From contig MEHQ01003668.1 of the NCBI GenBank assembly GCA_008828725.1, positions 1-64,000 on the forward strand: a stretch of DNA of 64,000 nucleotides, written 5' to 3'. The DNA is from Saccharina japonica (Eukaryota; Sar; Phaeophyceae; Laminariales; Laminariaceae). The translations under genes were made by a program, and so were the position numbers. Below the pieces are notes generated by a model. The model was not told the DNA's origin. It was given only the letters and a program-made list of their open reading frames with translations, and did not search any database. Positions within the stretch are counted from its first letter, which is position 1. The number at the start of each line of letters is the position of its first letter. Positions 42,934 through 52,873 of the stretch are shown here, one piece after another.

Positions 42934-44001
42934 TCACAGGGTGTTGATAATTTTAACCAAAAAGTACCAAAAGTACATCCACAGGAGGAGGACGTCGCGA
43001 AGCACGGTCGCCAAGACCCAGTAACCGACCCCGCGCCTATTTCTCAGGGTGTCGAGGCCGGGCTTGATCGCCTCGCCGAATTCATCCCCCAAGAAGTTAG
43101 CGTCGGCCATCATGAACACGCTGGCCAAGAAAAAGCACGGGATTACCACGTACCCCACGATCGACACCGCTAGCGGGGCCCCGTCCCACCCGCCCTCGTC
43201 CCAAGACCCACCCAAAATGTACAGCAGGGAGGTAATCCAGTAGCCGATTCCCCACCCCACCAGCAGCGACGGCACTCGGGAGTCTCTAAACCTCCCGCAG
43301 CACCGCCCGCCTCTTCTGGTTCCTCCTGAGGACCGGAGGGGCTCGGGGATGGCGGTCAACTGCTCTTGTTTGGGCAGGAACAGACAGACGGCCTTCATTA
43401 TCAGCCCCATGGCGAGGGCCGCGTTGGCAAAAAAAAACGCCACCCTGTGCTCGGTCGCTTCCAGGCTGTCGTTGCCCCCGTCCTCGGTGGAGACGAAGCT
43501 CACCGCCAGCGCGAACCCGTACGCGTGGACCAGGGCCCACCAGTTGACGATGCCCTCGACAAGCCACAGCCCAAGCAGGGCGTGGAAGAAAGGCTCGGTT
43601 CCCACGAGCTCTCGCGCTATCTTCGCGGCCTTCTTGAGGCCCGACTTGAACATCTTGCTCAGGATGCCGAACGTCAAGACGTTGGCGTTTTTGCACGCTC
43701 TGCTGCAAGCCTCCGAAAATGCGCGAAGCGCGTTGCTGAGGAAAAAGGAGCAGAGGGTCATGGCTCCGGGGTTCACGATGCAGACGAACCAGCTGGGCAC
43801 CTCCCCGAGAAGGATGTCCGAGTAAGGGGCGGACTGGTCGAACTGCGAGATGTCGGCGTCGCGGTCGAAGAGGTCGGCGATGTTTCCGACGTAAATAACG
43901 CCCACCAGGGCCAACGCGAAGCTCATCCCCACCGTAAATATTGCCCAGAAGAGACGCCACCTCTGGGGAACAGTCAGGAAAAAATGGAGCGCCTTCTCAT
44001 C
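42934..44001 (-). CDS. Membrane-protein exon 4 (terminal)
   Basis: Acceptor TTTTTTTCGCAG| before 44001; 355 codons and a TGA stop at 42936-42934. It holds most of the membrane helices, including LWLVEGIVNWWALVHAYGF and the C-terminal LLLWMYFWYFLVKIINTL. The 297-codon plus-strand frame opposite is a shadow of this GC-rich exon. Confidence 0.87.
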   Translation of the reverse strand, partial: DEKALHFFLTVPQRWRLFWAIFTVGMSFALALVGVIYVGNIADLFDRDADISQFDQSAPYSDILLGEVPSWFVCIVNPGAMTLCSFFLSNALRAFSEACSRACKNANVLTFGILSKMFKSGLKKAAKIARELVGTEPFFHALLGLWLVEGIVNWWALVHAYGFALAVSFVSTEDGGNDSLEATEHRVAFFFANAALAMGLIMKAVCLFLPKQEQLTAIPEPLRSSGGTRRGGRCCGRFRDSRVPSLLVGWGIGYWITSLLYILGGSWDEGGWDGAPLAVSIVGYVVIPCFFLASVFMMADANFLGDEFGEAIKPGLDTLRNRRGVGYWVLATVLRDVLLLWMYFWYFLVKIINTL

Positions 44002-47000
44002 CTGCGAAAAAAACAGCGAAAATCGCCGGGGTCACCGGGGGGGGCGGGGGCGGGGGGGGGGTGGGTCCGAACAAAATGTGATAGGAACAAATTACAGATC
44101 GCAACAAATGACAGGTCGGAACAAATTACAGGTCGAAACAAAAGTGGAGATAATAATAAAATACAGACTTTGAGGAGCTCTAAGCTAATAGTAAGTCAAG
44201 ACCTGATTTCGGACGAAACTAAAAGTGCTATATCCCCGATGAACTATCCCATCGGCTAACTATACAACGAAACATATTCCAGCACGATAAATTAATTATG
44301 ACGGGTTTGAGTGATATGGAGGCCCCCGTCATTAAAAAAACGGCGAAGCCAAAAAGTGCTATCTCTATCGTAGCACGTGTCTAGTACTTTAAGGTTTTAC
44401 CAAAGCCAGTGTGCCTGGGCGGGAGAGACCCAGTTGGCGACCTTCACAAATATCCAACAACGGGAGTTCCAAACGTACGGCGGGAGGCGTAACGACGCCC
44501 TGAAATATCTGCTGTACATCATAAAGTGGAAACAGATGATCTGTCCGATGTGTGAAGTTTGTCAAAACCGTGTCTCGGATAAAGGTTATAGAATAGATTA
44601 ACACAGATCTGCTCATGTTACTTACAGTCTGGGCGGAAACGTAAGGACCGTTGAGGTCTAAATATTAATAGAAACCCGTATTTACAAAATTCCGTCCAAC
44701 GTGTTACAATGCCACAAACTTCAGAAAACCTAGGCATCCCCTTTAATCCGTCGTGACATGCCTCCATACCCTTTCCCACGGTAGGTAGGGCTTGCAGTTA
44801 GTTTCAGCCTTCTGAGGCATTTTTTTCTGACCGGGATTGGGTTCCTCAGAGCAAGTAGGTACCAGTGAGCATGGTACTTTTACAAGGATGTATATAGGTA
44901 GTGTTGTTTAAGATTTGCGCATGAAATTGTTGGTCGGTTTTCACGAAAGAGGCATGTTTCGGGTGATATGTTGAGCTCTTCGCGCGAGGAGCTCATAAAA
45001 TAAGCCACCCTCACCCCTACAGGTGGCATCAGTGCCCCTCTTTAGCTTTAAACATACGACACCAGCGAAGAGAATAAGACACCACCCCTGTATACCGTGC
45101 CACCATCGTTCCTCATTTTTATGCGTTAAACTTACCACATCGGCGATGAAGAGGACGGTCACGGCGTTCGTCACCACGGAGGCGTCGTCCTCCGCAGAAG
45201 AAAAGAGCACCTGCATGGCGGCGCTGATCATAAGCGCGTACACCGTGAGCAGAAAAAATCCGAATACGCGGTGGCGCACGCGGAAGCCGTCCACCAGAAG
45301 CGAGAAGCCGGCGCGGAGATCGGGGGTGGTGGACGCCACGAGCAGGTACATGGCCCCTGTGATCGACGCGAGCGAGTAGCCGGAGTCGTCGTCTTCGTCC
45401 AAGTCATCGCCGTTTGTGTCCACCCCGGCTCGAACGATCAGCGTGGTATAGGCCAGCCCCTGGAGCTGCACATTATGTACATCCGTACGTCACGTGGCGG
45501 GTGGAGTTTTTTTGGGTTTTGGGTGGGTGGGGTTTAGGGTTGGGTGGATGGTTGGGTGGGTTGGCGGTAGAGTGCTATGGACCGCGTTTAAGGCACGGCC
45601 TGACTTACCTACAAACATACTATGTTGTCACGTGAACCTTCAGAACTGCACGTTCGTCTAAATCTACTCATAAGAAAACCATCACAACTGAAGTCAGACT
45701 GATATTTACAGGGACGGAAGAAATCAAGACATGGTGAGATTGAAGTTGAGAATATAGAACACGCCTTTTCCCAACTAAGAAATCCGACCTGGGTCAGCAC
45801 GATACCATACATAGTGGGGTCAGCGGCCGATAATGCGTGCTATTTTCCTCACAGGGGTAGCTCCTTATTTTTCTTAGGCTCCTTCCTGACTGGAAGAGGC
45901 CTTTATCTTTTACCCAAAAGATGGCCTAGAACATAAACAAAAGTTTCCAATCCCGTGACCCACTGTAGGTCTGTAACGATATTTATTGTGAAACACTATC
46001 GACAAAGGCATTCCGACGGTATCGGATAGTGTTGTCAGCGCCCTTAGCCCCTTGAGAACTGGTCCCACATATTTGGGGACAAACTACTTGGAATTAGTGT
46101 GGGATATTTTTTTCAGTTCTGACTGGGTTAAGGCCCGCCACTAAAATAATATTCGTTCAAAAACGTGCTACCTCTATTATCGTAGCACGGGTCCGATACT
46201 TACCAAAAGCGTAAGCCAACCGATGAGGCCGTCCGACACCGTGAGCTCTTCGTCGTCACTCTCCGACTTCTCGCCGCAGGGCCAGAGGTAGATCGAATCC
46301 GAAAGATACCGCCGCACCCGGGCAGAATGAATTGCGGCGTTCGTCGCCCTTTCCGTCTGGACTGCGGGGCAATGCGGGGCAATGCGGGTGTATTGACTAT
46401 TGTTGAATAGAACATTAAGAGTGAGCGGATGGAAACTAGTATAGGATTGGTGAATTGAATGAATTGCATGCATTTAATTAATTTAATGAACACATACTAC
46501 TAATAGGAGGATATATAATGGAGACTGAACGAAGGATGCTGATGGAAAACATGCCAGGCGTACAACATTAGCACGATCCTATTCACCTTTTTCATAGTAC
46601 TAATAGCAGTATGGAGCATTGCCACCTTTCAGGGGTGGTGGCTTGTTTTCTGAGTTCCTCGCGCGAGGAGCTAGCTCAATTATTTCACCCGAAAAATGAC
46701 TTCGAACAAACATGCTCGGGAAGCCCGACCGAACGTCCCCTGCTCTAGTCCTACATCAATTACAACAGTTCAACTCACACTGACCAGCGGTTGGTCACTT
46801 GAGTAGCTCAACCAATCAGAAGTCAGAAAATATTGCCTCAGAAGGAGAAAACTAACTGCAAGCCCTATACGAATACGGTATACCGTGGGACAAGTCTAAT
46901 ACCCTGGAAAACCCAATGGTACCCATCCGACGACAGTACACGCATGAAACAAGCACAGTTGACCAACGGACACAATCTACAACCGACGTTAGTGAGGGCA

Positions 47001-47419
47001 GACAAACAAAACCCAACGGATCCACAACACGACATCCAACATTCTCCCTCAAGACTCGAGCACAAAGCCTACATGGTACGCGACAACGGACTTGGCGGTA
47101 GACTATAACCAATCAATGCTACTTGTAGTGAGAACAGATAAAAACCAAAGGGCCCACAACAATACAGCCAACATTCGAAACTCAAGACTCGAGCGCAACA
47201 GCAGTCTTATATATGGCGCGACTGCTCACCTCTCCGTTCATCTGAAAACTTGTTCTCGTCTACCATCCTGACATCGGTGAAATTGTCGTCGGCGATCTTG
47301 TGATCGATCATCTTGTTGTAGACCGTCGCGCTGTCGTCGATCTTGTCATCGATCTTGTTGTGCTCGTCGATCTTGCTATCGACCATGTTGTCATCGCCAT
47401 CGTTGTTGTCGTCATCCAT
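42934..47419 (-). CDS. Multi-pass membrane protein, function unknown (4 exons, 581 aa)
   Basis: Exons 47419-47230, 46361-46204, 45465-45136 and 44001-42934 join in phases 1, 0, 0 to a 581-residue frame ending in TGA. Residues 1-63 are hydrophilic and very acidic, rich in Asp, Asn, Ile and Lys. About 9-10 hydrophobic segments follow, near 107-128, 148-160, 183-204, 242-268, 296-318, 364-396, 413-434, 471-489, 502-524 and 552-577. A basic amphipathic stretch (SKMFKSGLKKAAKIAREL) lies between two of them. I do not recognise the family. The segment AMYLLVASTTPDLRAG, before a hydrophobic helix, resembles the pore loop of two-pore-type cation channels (LLTTxNNPDV), but that is only a hint. Exon 4 is GC-rich, unlike the flanks. 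Start chosen at the first ATG of the acidic exon; an upstream exon cannot be ruled out. Confidence 0.8.
44762..45010 (+). mobile_element. MITE-C copy in intron 3 of the membrane-protein gene
   Basis: CCCACGGTAGGTAGGGCTTG, GCCTTCTGAGGC and TTGTTGGTCGGTTTTCACG match 25445-25725. A partial MITE-T end lies at about 44330-44383 in the same intron. Confidence 0.6.
45136..45465 (-). CDS. Membrane-protein exon 3
   Basis: Acceptor ATAATGTGCAG| and donor GATGTG|GTAAGT; exactly 110 codons in phase 0. It contains an acidic loop (DTNGDDLDEDDDSG), the pore-loop-like ASTTPDL segment and a hydrophobic helix (FGFFLLTVYALMISAAMQ). Confidence 0.84.
46020..46190. repeat. Dispersed repeat plus MITE-T end in intron 2 of the membrane-protein gene
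   Basis: GAACTGGTCCCACATATTTG and CAAACTACTTGGAATTAGTG match 18280-18350. A MITE-T terminus (GTGCTACCTCTATTATCGTAGCAC, in parts) lies at about 46162-46188. Confidence 0.55.
46204..46361 (-). CDS. Membrane-protein exon 2
   Basis: Acceptor TTGCCCCGCAG| and donor CTTTTG|GTAAGT. It encodes (V)QTERATNAAIHSARVRRYL, then an acidic stretch (KSESDDEELTVSDG) and the start of the first membrane helix (LIGWLTLL). Confidence 0.8.
46620..46870 (-). mobile_element. MITE-C copy, inverted, in intron 1 of the membrane-protein gene
   Basis: CTCAACCAATCAGAAGTCAG and GCCTCAGAAGGAGAAAACTA are the reverse complement of the 25445 copy; the CCTCGCGCGAGGAGCT palindrome lies at 46655-46670. Confidence 0.58.
47230..47419 (-). 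CDS. Membrane-protein exon 1 (acidic N-terminus)
   Basis: ATG at 47419-47417, donor GGAGAG|GTGAGC after 47230. It encodes 63 residues and one base; runs such as DDDNNDGDD and DEHNKIDDKIDD show a disordered acidic tail. Donor phase 1 matches exon 2. Confidence 0.72.
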
Positions 47420-47519
47420 TGTCCGACCGGATCGACGAGATCAGGGTCGTCGGCGGTTCCAAACGCTGGCAACGCAGAAAGGATATATCATTGAGTGTTG
47501 GATATCGAACGGTTTATGG

Positions 47520-48110
47520 TCGAGTTCGATACAATACCGATAAACAAAACAAATATACCAGTTTCGATAATATTTCGATATGTGATAGGGGATGCATCGA
47601 AGTAAGCTTTCGCTCAGTACCTACCTGCGTAAAAAACACGGGGGATGCCACGGAATGGACGGCGAAACACGTTCGAAGCGCTATATACGTAGTCCTTGTG
47701 GAATCACTTGGCACAGATGGGGTTTACCAGTGTGGCAGTGTGCGGAGTAGTGCCGGTTGCCGCTATAGTGCCATTACTGTTGGATGGCGCATACCGGCAC
47801 TACAGAGGGACCACTACTTCAAGTGTAAATGTTACCGTAAGGACATCGGGTGCGGGGGGCTCTCCCTGCTATTAATATAGTGTTGTACATCGAACCATAA
47901 TCGAGTTCGATACGATAACGATACACGAAAAAAACGACAATCGATTCGATTTCGATATTTGATGCATCGACGTTTTCGTCCACTGTCAGCATAAAAAACA
48001 CGGGGGTGTCAGATGATGGAGGGCAAAACACGTCCGATATTCCGATATATCGGAAAATCGATATTCCGATCTATCATACATCGAAACTATCGATAAAACG
48101 ATATCCAACA
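47520..48110. repeat. TCGATA-rich element pair with an inserted GTGCCGG element
   Basis: Two copies of a sequence with GAGTTCGATAC, GATGCATCGA and AAAAAACACGGGGG lie at about 47520-47660 and 47890-48110. Between them (47690-47880) is an inverted copy of the GTGCCGG element of 24195. The second copy ends in dense TATCGATA palindromes. Confidence 0.55.
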
Positions 48111-49173
48111 ATCTTTACTCCCTGCACTCCCCTTCCTGGCAGTATCGAAGTGGACATAGACAATGGATGGCGTACGTAGCCCAGTCTGGTGTGCTTTGTG
48201 TTCTGGGTTTTGGAGTTACTTCAAAATCACCTCGTCGTCATTTCTTTCGCGTGCTTTTAGTGCCCAATTATTATCGGCTTGGCTTTCTTCAGTGCTGGAT
48301 GTGATACGGGTTAGATTGAGTACAATTACTGCTGTAATCAAGTCAAGTCCACCATGAAAACGCTTTTGAAAGAAAAGCGAATTTCCTCATGTTCATAATC
48401 TGAAAACATTCCTGGATCCCCATGAATTGGAACCGCGTGTTGGTCATACGCGCCAACCCTTCTATCCGGTTCGTTCCAGGGGGGGGGGAGTGTTGTAAGG
48501 CTTAGATTGGGTACATAGTTGGTTAACTTTTTACCAGTACGAGCAGCCCAACGGACTAATGCCATGGAATTGTCCTGTACCAGGTACAAAACACACTACT
48601 GCTGAAATACTGCAGCTGTGGCATATAATATGTATGTATGCGGTGTACCAGGCTGCACCCACATTTTTCTTTAAGCGGCTGCACTATTGGCCTCCACCCA
48701 AATACTGCTCTGTTAATAATAGTGCTGATGCTTCTATCCGAGTAGTTTCAAATATCGTACATTTGAATATCTGGTACAGCAGGATAGAACGGCCAATAGG
48801 AAACAAGAAAGCCAGTCCAGGCTGAAATTCTGATTTGAATTTGGGTACCTTCTACCGCAGTACATTATTCATATTAGACGACTTCCTATATACTCGTATT
48901 GATAGTGATTTCTTGTTTCCTGGTAAAGCCTGTCTTTCCTACGACCGAGTACCGGTATTATATGTATTACTGCTCGTTTTCTCATTATACGTATATAGGT
49001 GTCCTATACTGCTGCTGTACGCGTAGACCGAATGTGCTGCTGATGCGACCTGGCTGATGTACAACGTAGTCCACTTCTGTGCTCGACTGTAAACACAACA
49101 AAACATGCAACAACAGAACGACAGCAGCAGTTCCCAAGGCTATCGCATGAGTCACACCTCTTACTACAGTAGT
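48111..49173. other. Mostly unassigned; decayed MITE-E at about 48775-48945
   Basis: AACAAGAAAGCCAGTCCAGG and TTTCTTGTTTCCTGGTAAAG resemble the AATAAGAAACAGG arms of MITE-E. I see no gene in the rest. Confidence 0.4.
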
Positions 49174-49278
49174 ACGGGGGACCACAGCAGTAAATAGGAC
49201 CAAATATTGTTAGCAAAAATAGGGAAATATATAGGTTTCAGTGTACACCGCTGAACCTATTTACTATTGTCCCCCGAA
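49174..49278. mobile_element. MITE-G copy
   Basis: ACGGGGGACCACAGCAGTAA to CTATTGTCCCCCG with AATATTGTTAGCAAAAATAG inside. Confidence 0.75.
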
Positions 49279-49374
49279 ATAGCAGCATCTGCTATGATAC
49301 ACTAAAACTGATGTGTATGTATATACGAGGTACCTGGTATTGTATACTTATGTCAAGGTCACTGCGTTGGGTAT

Positions 49375-49561
49375 ACAGTACAGGACACCGAATAAGAAAC
49401 AGGATATATGGTTTAGGCTGGATTTCTTATTCGAGAGAGTGCTTTCAACATTAATTTCAAGATAACGAATCCCGAATTTCTTATTTTCCTTCGAATCTCA
49501 GCCTGGCTTTCTTACTATTAATAGCCTGTTTCTGATTACGGTAGGTGTCCTGTACTACTGT
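49375..49561. mobile_element. MITE-E copy
   Basis: ACAGTACAGGACACC... AATAAGAAACAGG on the left and CCTGTTTCTGATTACGG ... GGTGTCCTGTACTACTGT on the right. Confidence 0.68.
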
Positions 49562-50940
49562 AGTGTAGACGGCGCCCGTCACAGGCTTAAAAACTTGAAA
49601 TGCGCACTCCTCTTATCTTCGAGAACCTTTGTTGCAAAGGGTGGGTGGGTGGGTGGGTGAGTGGGTGGGTGGGTTGGGCAAGACGTACGTAAATCCACAG
49701 GCAATCGGCTACGTATGATACCCGTACGTATGCGGGCAGGGCAACAGCAGTTCCATGACCGATCGTGTCCATTGAGCACCAAACCTTGCAGTAACTCTCG
49801 AGCCACGAGCACAGGTTGACAACAGCCCCTCCTGGACTTGGTCCCCTATAGCTGCTTGCAGACTGGCAGATGTAGGCGTACTGCTGCTGTACGACCGTGC
49901 CAGAGGTATACAGCAGTAGACCACAAAGAAGGGAAGGCTTCTTTGCGATTTTTCGGAGAAATTCAAATTTCAGAAAGGCCACGAGCAAGAAAGTCACGAG
50001 CTGATTGATGTGTTGCTTCTTTCATGAAAATAGGCCGAGAACTTCGTATTTCCAGCGTACTGCTGGTGGTGCATCGCCGTTGAGACAAAGAAAAAGCACG
50101 GCCAGGTAAGGAGAGGCGGCGCAACACACGATGGTTTGCCCTACAAACCGATCGTCCAGGGCGTACCGGCATCGTGACACCACAACAAACAATCACCAGG
50201 TACCCGGTACGTGTGTGCACAGCAAGAGGGTGTCCTTTTCTCGAAGAGAAACTCGACAACCCTTGGGGGCAAATGTACCGAAAAACAGCATATAAAAAGA
50301 GCATTTCGTTTCAATTATTCTCACACACCTGTATCGCAGAAAAACACCTGCTGCCTGATGTGCCCGTGTAGACAGACGCCCGCCGCGGACGAGCAAGGGC
50401 TGCCAATATCTCGCCGGAGGACTCACTGGCCTAAAGCAATCTGCCCTCTCCGCCTCGACCCGTGCTGCTAGGAACTCTACACCGGTGGCACGCGAGCAAG
50501 CGTGGAGTGATCAATGATGAGAGGAAGCTCGCCTCAATCATTCGTCGATTGCTGATTGGCGTATTCCGCTGTCTAATTGCGCCGCATTTTGTTCTATATT
50601 TTCTACGAGTATTTCCCATTTTTTGTTCATCCATCATCACCAATGGCGTCTTTGAAAGTTTAGTATTAGCCATTCAATTGGATCATCTCACAGCTGACGT
50701 ATTTGTAGTTGAAACAACACCACACACTGAGGCAGGCAAGCTGTGTCCATTTTGGAAACTCGTCTTTTGCAAGCTGCGCGTAGTAGTTCGGTCCCGGCTA
50801 TGCTTTCGTGTGTGTGGAGCCTGTAATAGGTGAGTCTCCCTCGGTGGTAGACGACGACAGCAGTAGTAGATACCAGGTAGCAGATAGTACCAGGGGTAAG
50901 CAGGACGATTTTTTTTGTCGAAAGACCCTACGACGCAATA
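49562..50940. other. Unassigned, about 1.4 kb
   Basis: It contains a (GGGT)n run at 49642-49675. The longest frame (123 codons, 50462-50833 +) has no recognisable motif, and I see no splice structure that supports a gene. Confidence 0.4.
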
Positions 50941-51413
50941 CGGGGGACCACATTGTAAATAGAACATACATTTATTACCCATTAAAACCTATACATTTAC
51001 CTATTTTTACTACTCGTAACAATATTTCAAGGGTACGCGCGGTGCCGAAGGCACTGCGCGGTACGGGATGGGACCGTTTTGCCCGCCGCAGGCGGAATTT
51101 TGTTTGGGTCTTCCCGAGGGGCGGTATGGGAAAGTATTCCCGTCTGTACAGCGGGACGGGAATAGTCGGGAATGGGCAGACAGTGGGATGGGAAACAGTC
51201 GGGAACGGGAACACGGCCATTACCGCGGGACGGTATAGAGCTCGGGAACAGAAACTGACGATGGTATCGGTCGGGAAATCGCGGTCGGGAACGAAAAATC
51301 TGACGGTTTCCCATTCCCGTACCGTACCGTTCCCGTCCCGACCACATTTTCCCGTCCCGACCTTTACCGCGCGTACCCTTGCAATATTTGGTCCTATTTA
51401 CTATGCGCCCCCG
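50941..51413. mobile_element. MITE-G copy split by a hAT-like element
   Basis: The left part CGGGGGACCACATTGTAAAT and right part GGTCCTATTTACTATGCGCC flank the insertion at 51028-51381. The interrupted interior reads ...AACAATATTT.GGTCC as in other copies. Confidence 0.85.
51028..51381. mobile_element. Non-autonomous hAT-like element, 354 bp, 8-bp target duplication
   Basis: Termini CAAGGGTACGCGCGGT and ACCGCGCGTACCCTTG are perfect inverted repeats. CAATATTT flanks both sides (51020-51027 and 51382-51389). An 8-bp duplication and CA-G-rich ends fit hAT. The interior is built from GGGAACGGG / CCCGTTCCC motifs with no coding frame. Confidence 0.88.
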
Positions 51414-52460
51414 TAATAGTATGAATACGTATATAGCACATATGCATAGTATAACTATACCCAGCTCTCAAAGTTGAGTATGAACTGTTCAATCGGTTGA
51501 ACTCACAGCTGACGTATTTTTATTGTAAATTTTCAACTATACTCGTAGTCTACACAAGTAACTATAAACTCATCGTTTGGGCTGGTCGGTGTTACTTGCC
51601 CCTATAACGTGCCCAGTGAATATGCTCGTGCTTGGGATTTTTTTATTTCGCAAGTATAGCTTTCAAGAGGCCCCCGTTCTTTGCCGGGTGGCTACGTACG
51701 AGTAGTAGTACGTAGTAGCTGGTTGGAAGGACGAACGCCCCTGCTGCTGTGTTCTCCATTTTTCTTTTCAGCTTGCGACATCACCAGGATTTAAAATCAA
51801 CCACAATCATCCCGAAGGGGCGGCGGGAGCCTTGTGCATGATGAGCATTATTTCCAATTTCCGATGTCCACCGAACTCCCCAAAAAAATGGTACATACGG
51901 TACCGACTATTTTGGACGGAAATATAATCAGCGTTTGTTTACATAATAATACAAATACCAAAAATTCCATATATTTGGGTCGAAAAGGCTAAATCAATCA
52001 ATGTTAGGAGACCGTTTATTTCGACGCGCCCAAGTATAGGCCTCTTTGGTCCCTTGAATACAGTAGCATACTACCGGTACATGTGGAGGGGCTCGGTTAG
52101 CCAAAGAGGTCAAACCGCGGTCTGTATACAACGAACATCATCGTGTTTTTGTGTAGCCGACGGCATTTCGATATGTCGTACTCTATGTCCAAGTTGTTAT
52201 TTGTCCGTGTATGCGTATGTACGTTTTAGGGAAGGATATTTCGGAACAAAAACAACCTTTACGAAAATCAAGTTGTTTCACGTTTTTTTGGTGCAAGCCT
52301 TTTGTTCTTATTTACACACACAGACATATATACTCGTAAATGGAGACACTCCGCGTTTATGTGGCACAAAGCTGAGGTCAGTCTAACATGTATAGCCAGC
52401 ATGGCCAAACTAAAACACCATGAAACATATGTTACGGTTTTAGTATGCTTATACTATTAA
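51414..52460. other. Unassigned; remnant of TIR-600 at about 51715-51835
   Basis: GGACGAACGCCCCTGCTGCT and CAACCACAATCATCCCGAAG match the TIR-600 interior. The rest shows no gene. Confidence 0.45.
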
Positions 52461-52568
52461 GGGGGACCATAGTAAATACCAGTAAATAGGACCTACGGCG
52501 TAAACAAAAATCTATACATTTACCTCTTTTTATCAACACTATTTGGTCCTATTTACCATGGTCCTCCG
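52461..52568. mobile_element. MITE-G copy
   Basis: GGGGGACCATAGTAAATACC to GGTCCTATTTACCATGGTCC; preceded by TTA and followed by TAA. Confidence 0.78.
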
Positions 52569-52873
52569 TAACTCACAGCTGACGTATTTATAATAATTTT
52601 ATTTAATAAGCGCCATAGTCAAATACTCGAATAACCATGATTAGTTGTTATTTAATTAGTATTAATATGATCACATCCTTGCCATCCAACAATCAACGCG
52701 TAGCGTGAGCTTCACAACAACCTTGATCACCACGCGCAGCACTCCGAAAAAGGAAACCACAGAAACAAAAAGACCTCTCTCTGCATGAAATCTACTCCCT
52801 TCTGTACGGTACGACGTACATGCTTTCGTCTTGAATTATGTCTTCTCTATTTGCTGTCTTTAATCCTTCCTTC

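Noticed and set aside
43349..44259. Plus-strand frame of 297 codons opposite the membrane-protein exon
   Set aside because: The minus-strand frame has intact splice phases and membrane helices; the plus frame is a GC-composition shadow.
45520..45560. Telomere-like GGGTTTAGGGTTGGG
   Set aside because: Only one imperfect motif in a GGGT-rich intron stretch; not enough for an interstitial telomere.
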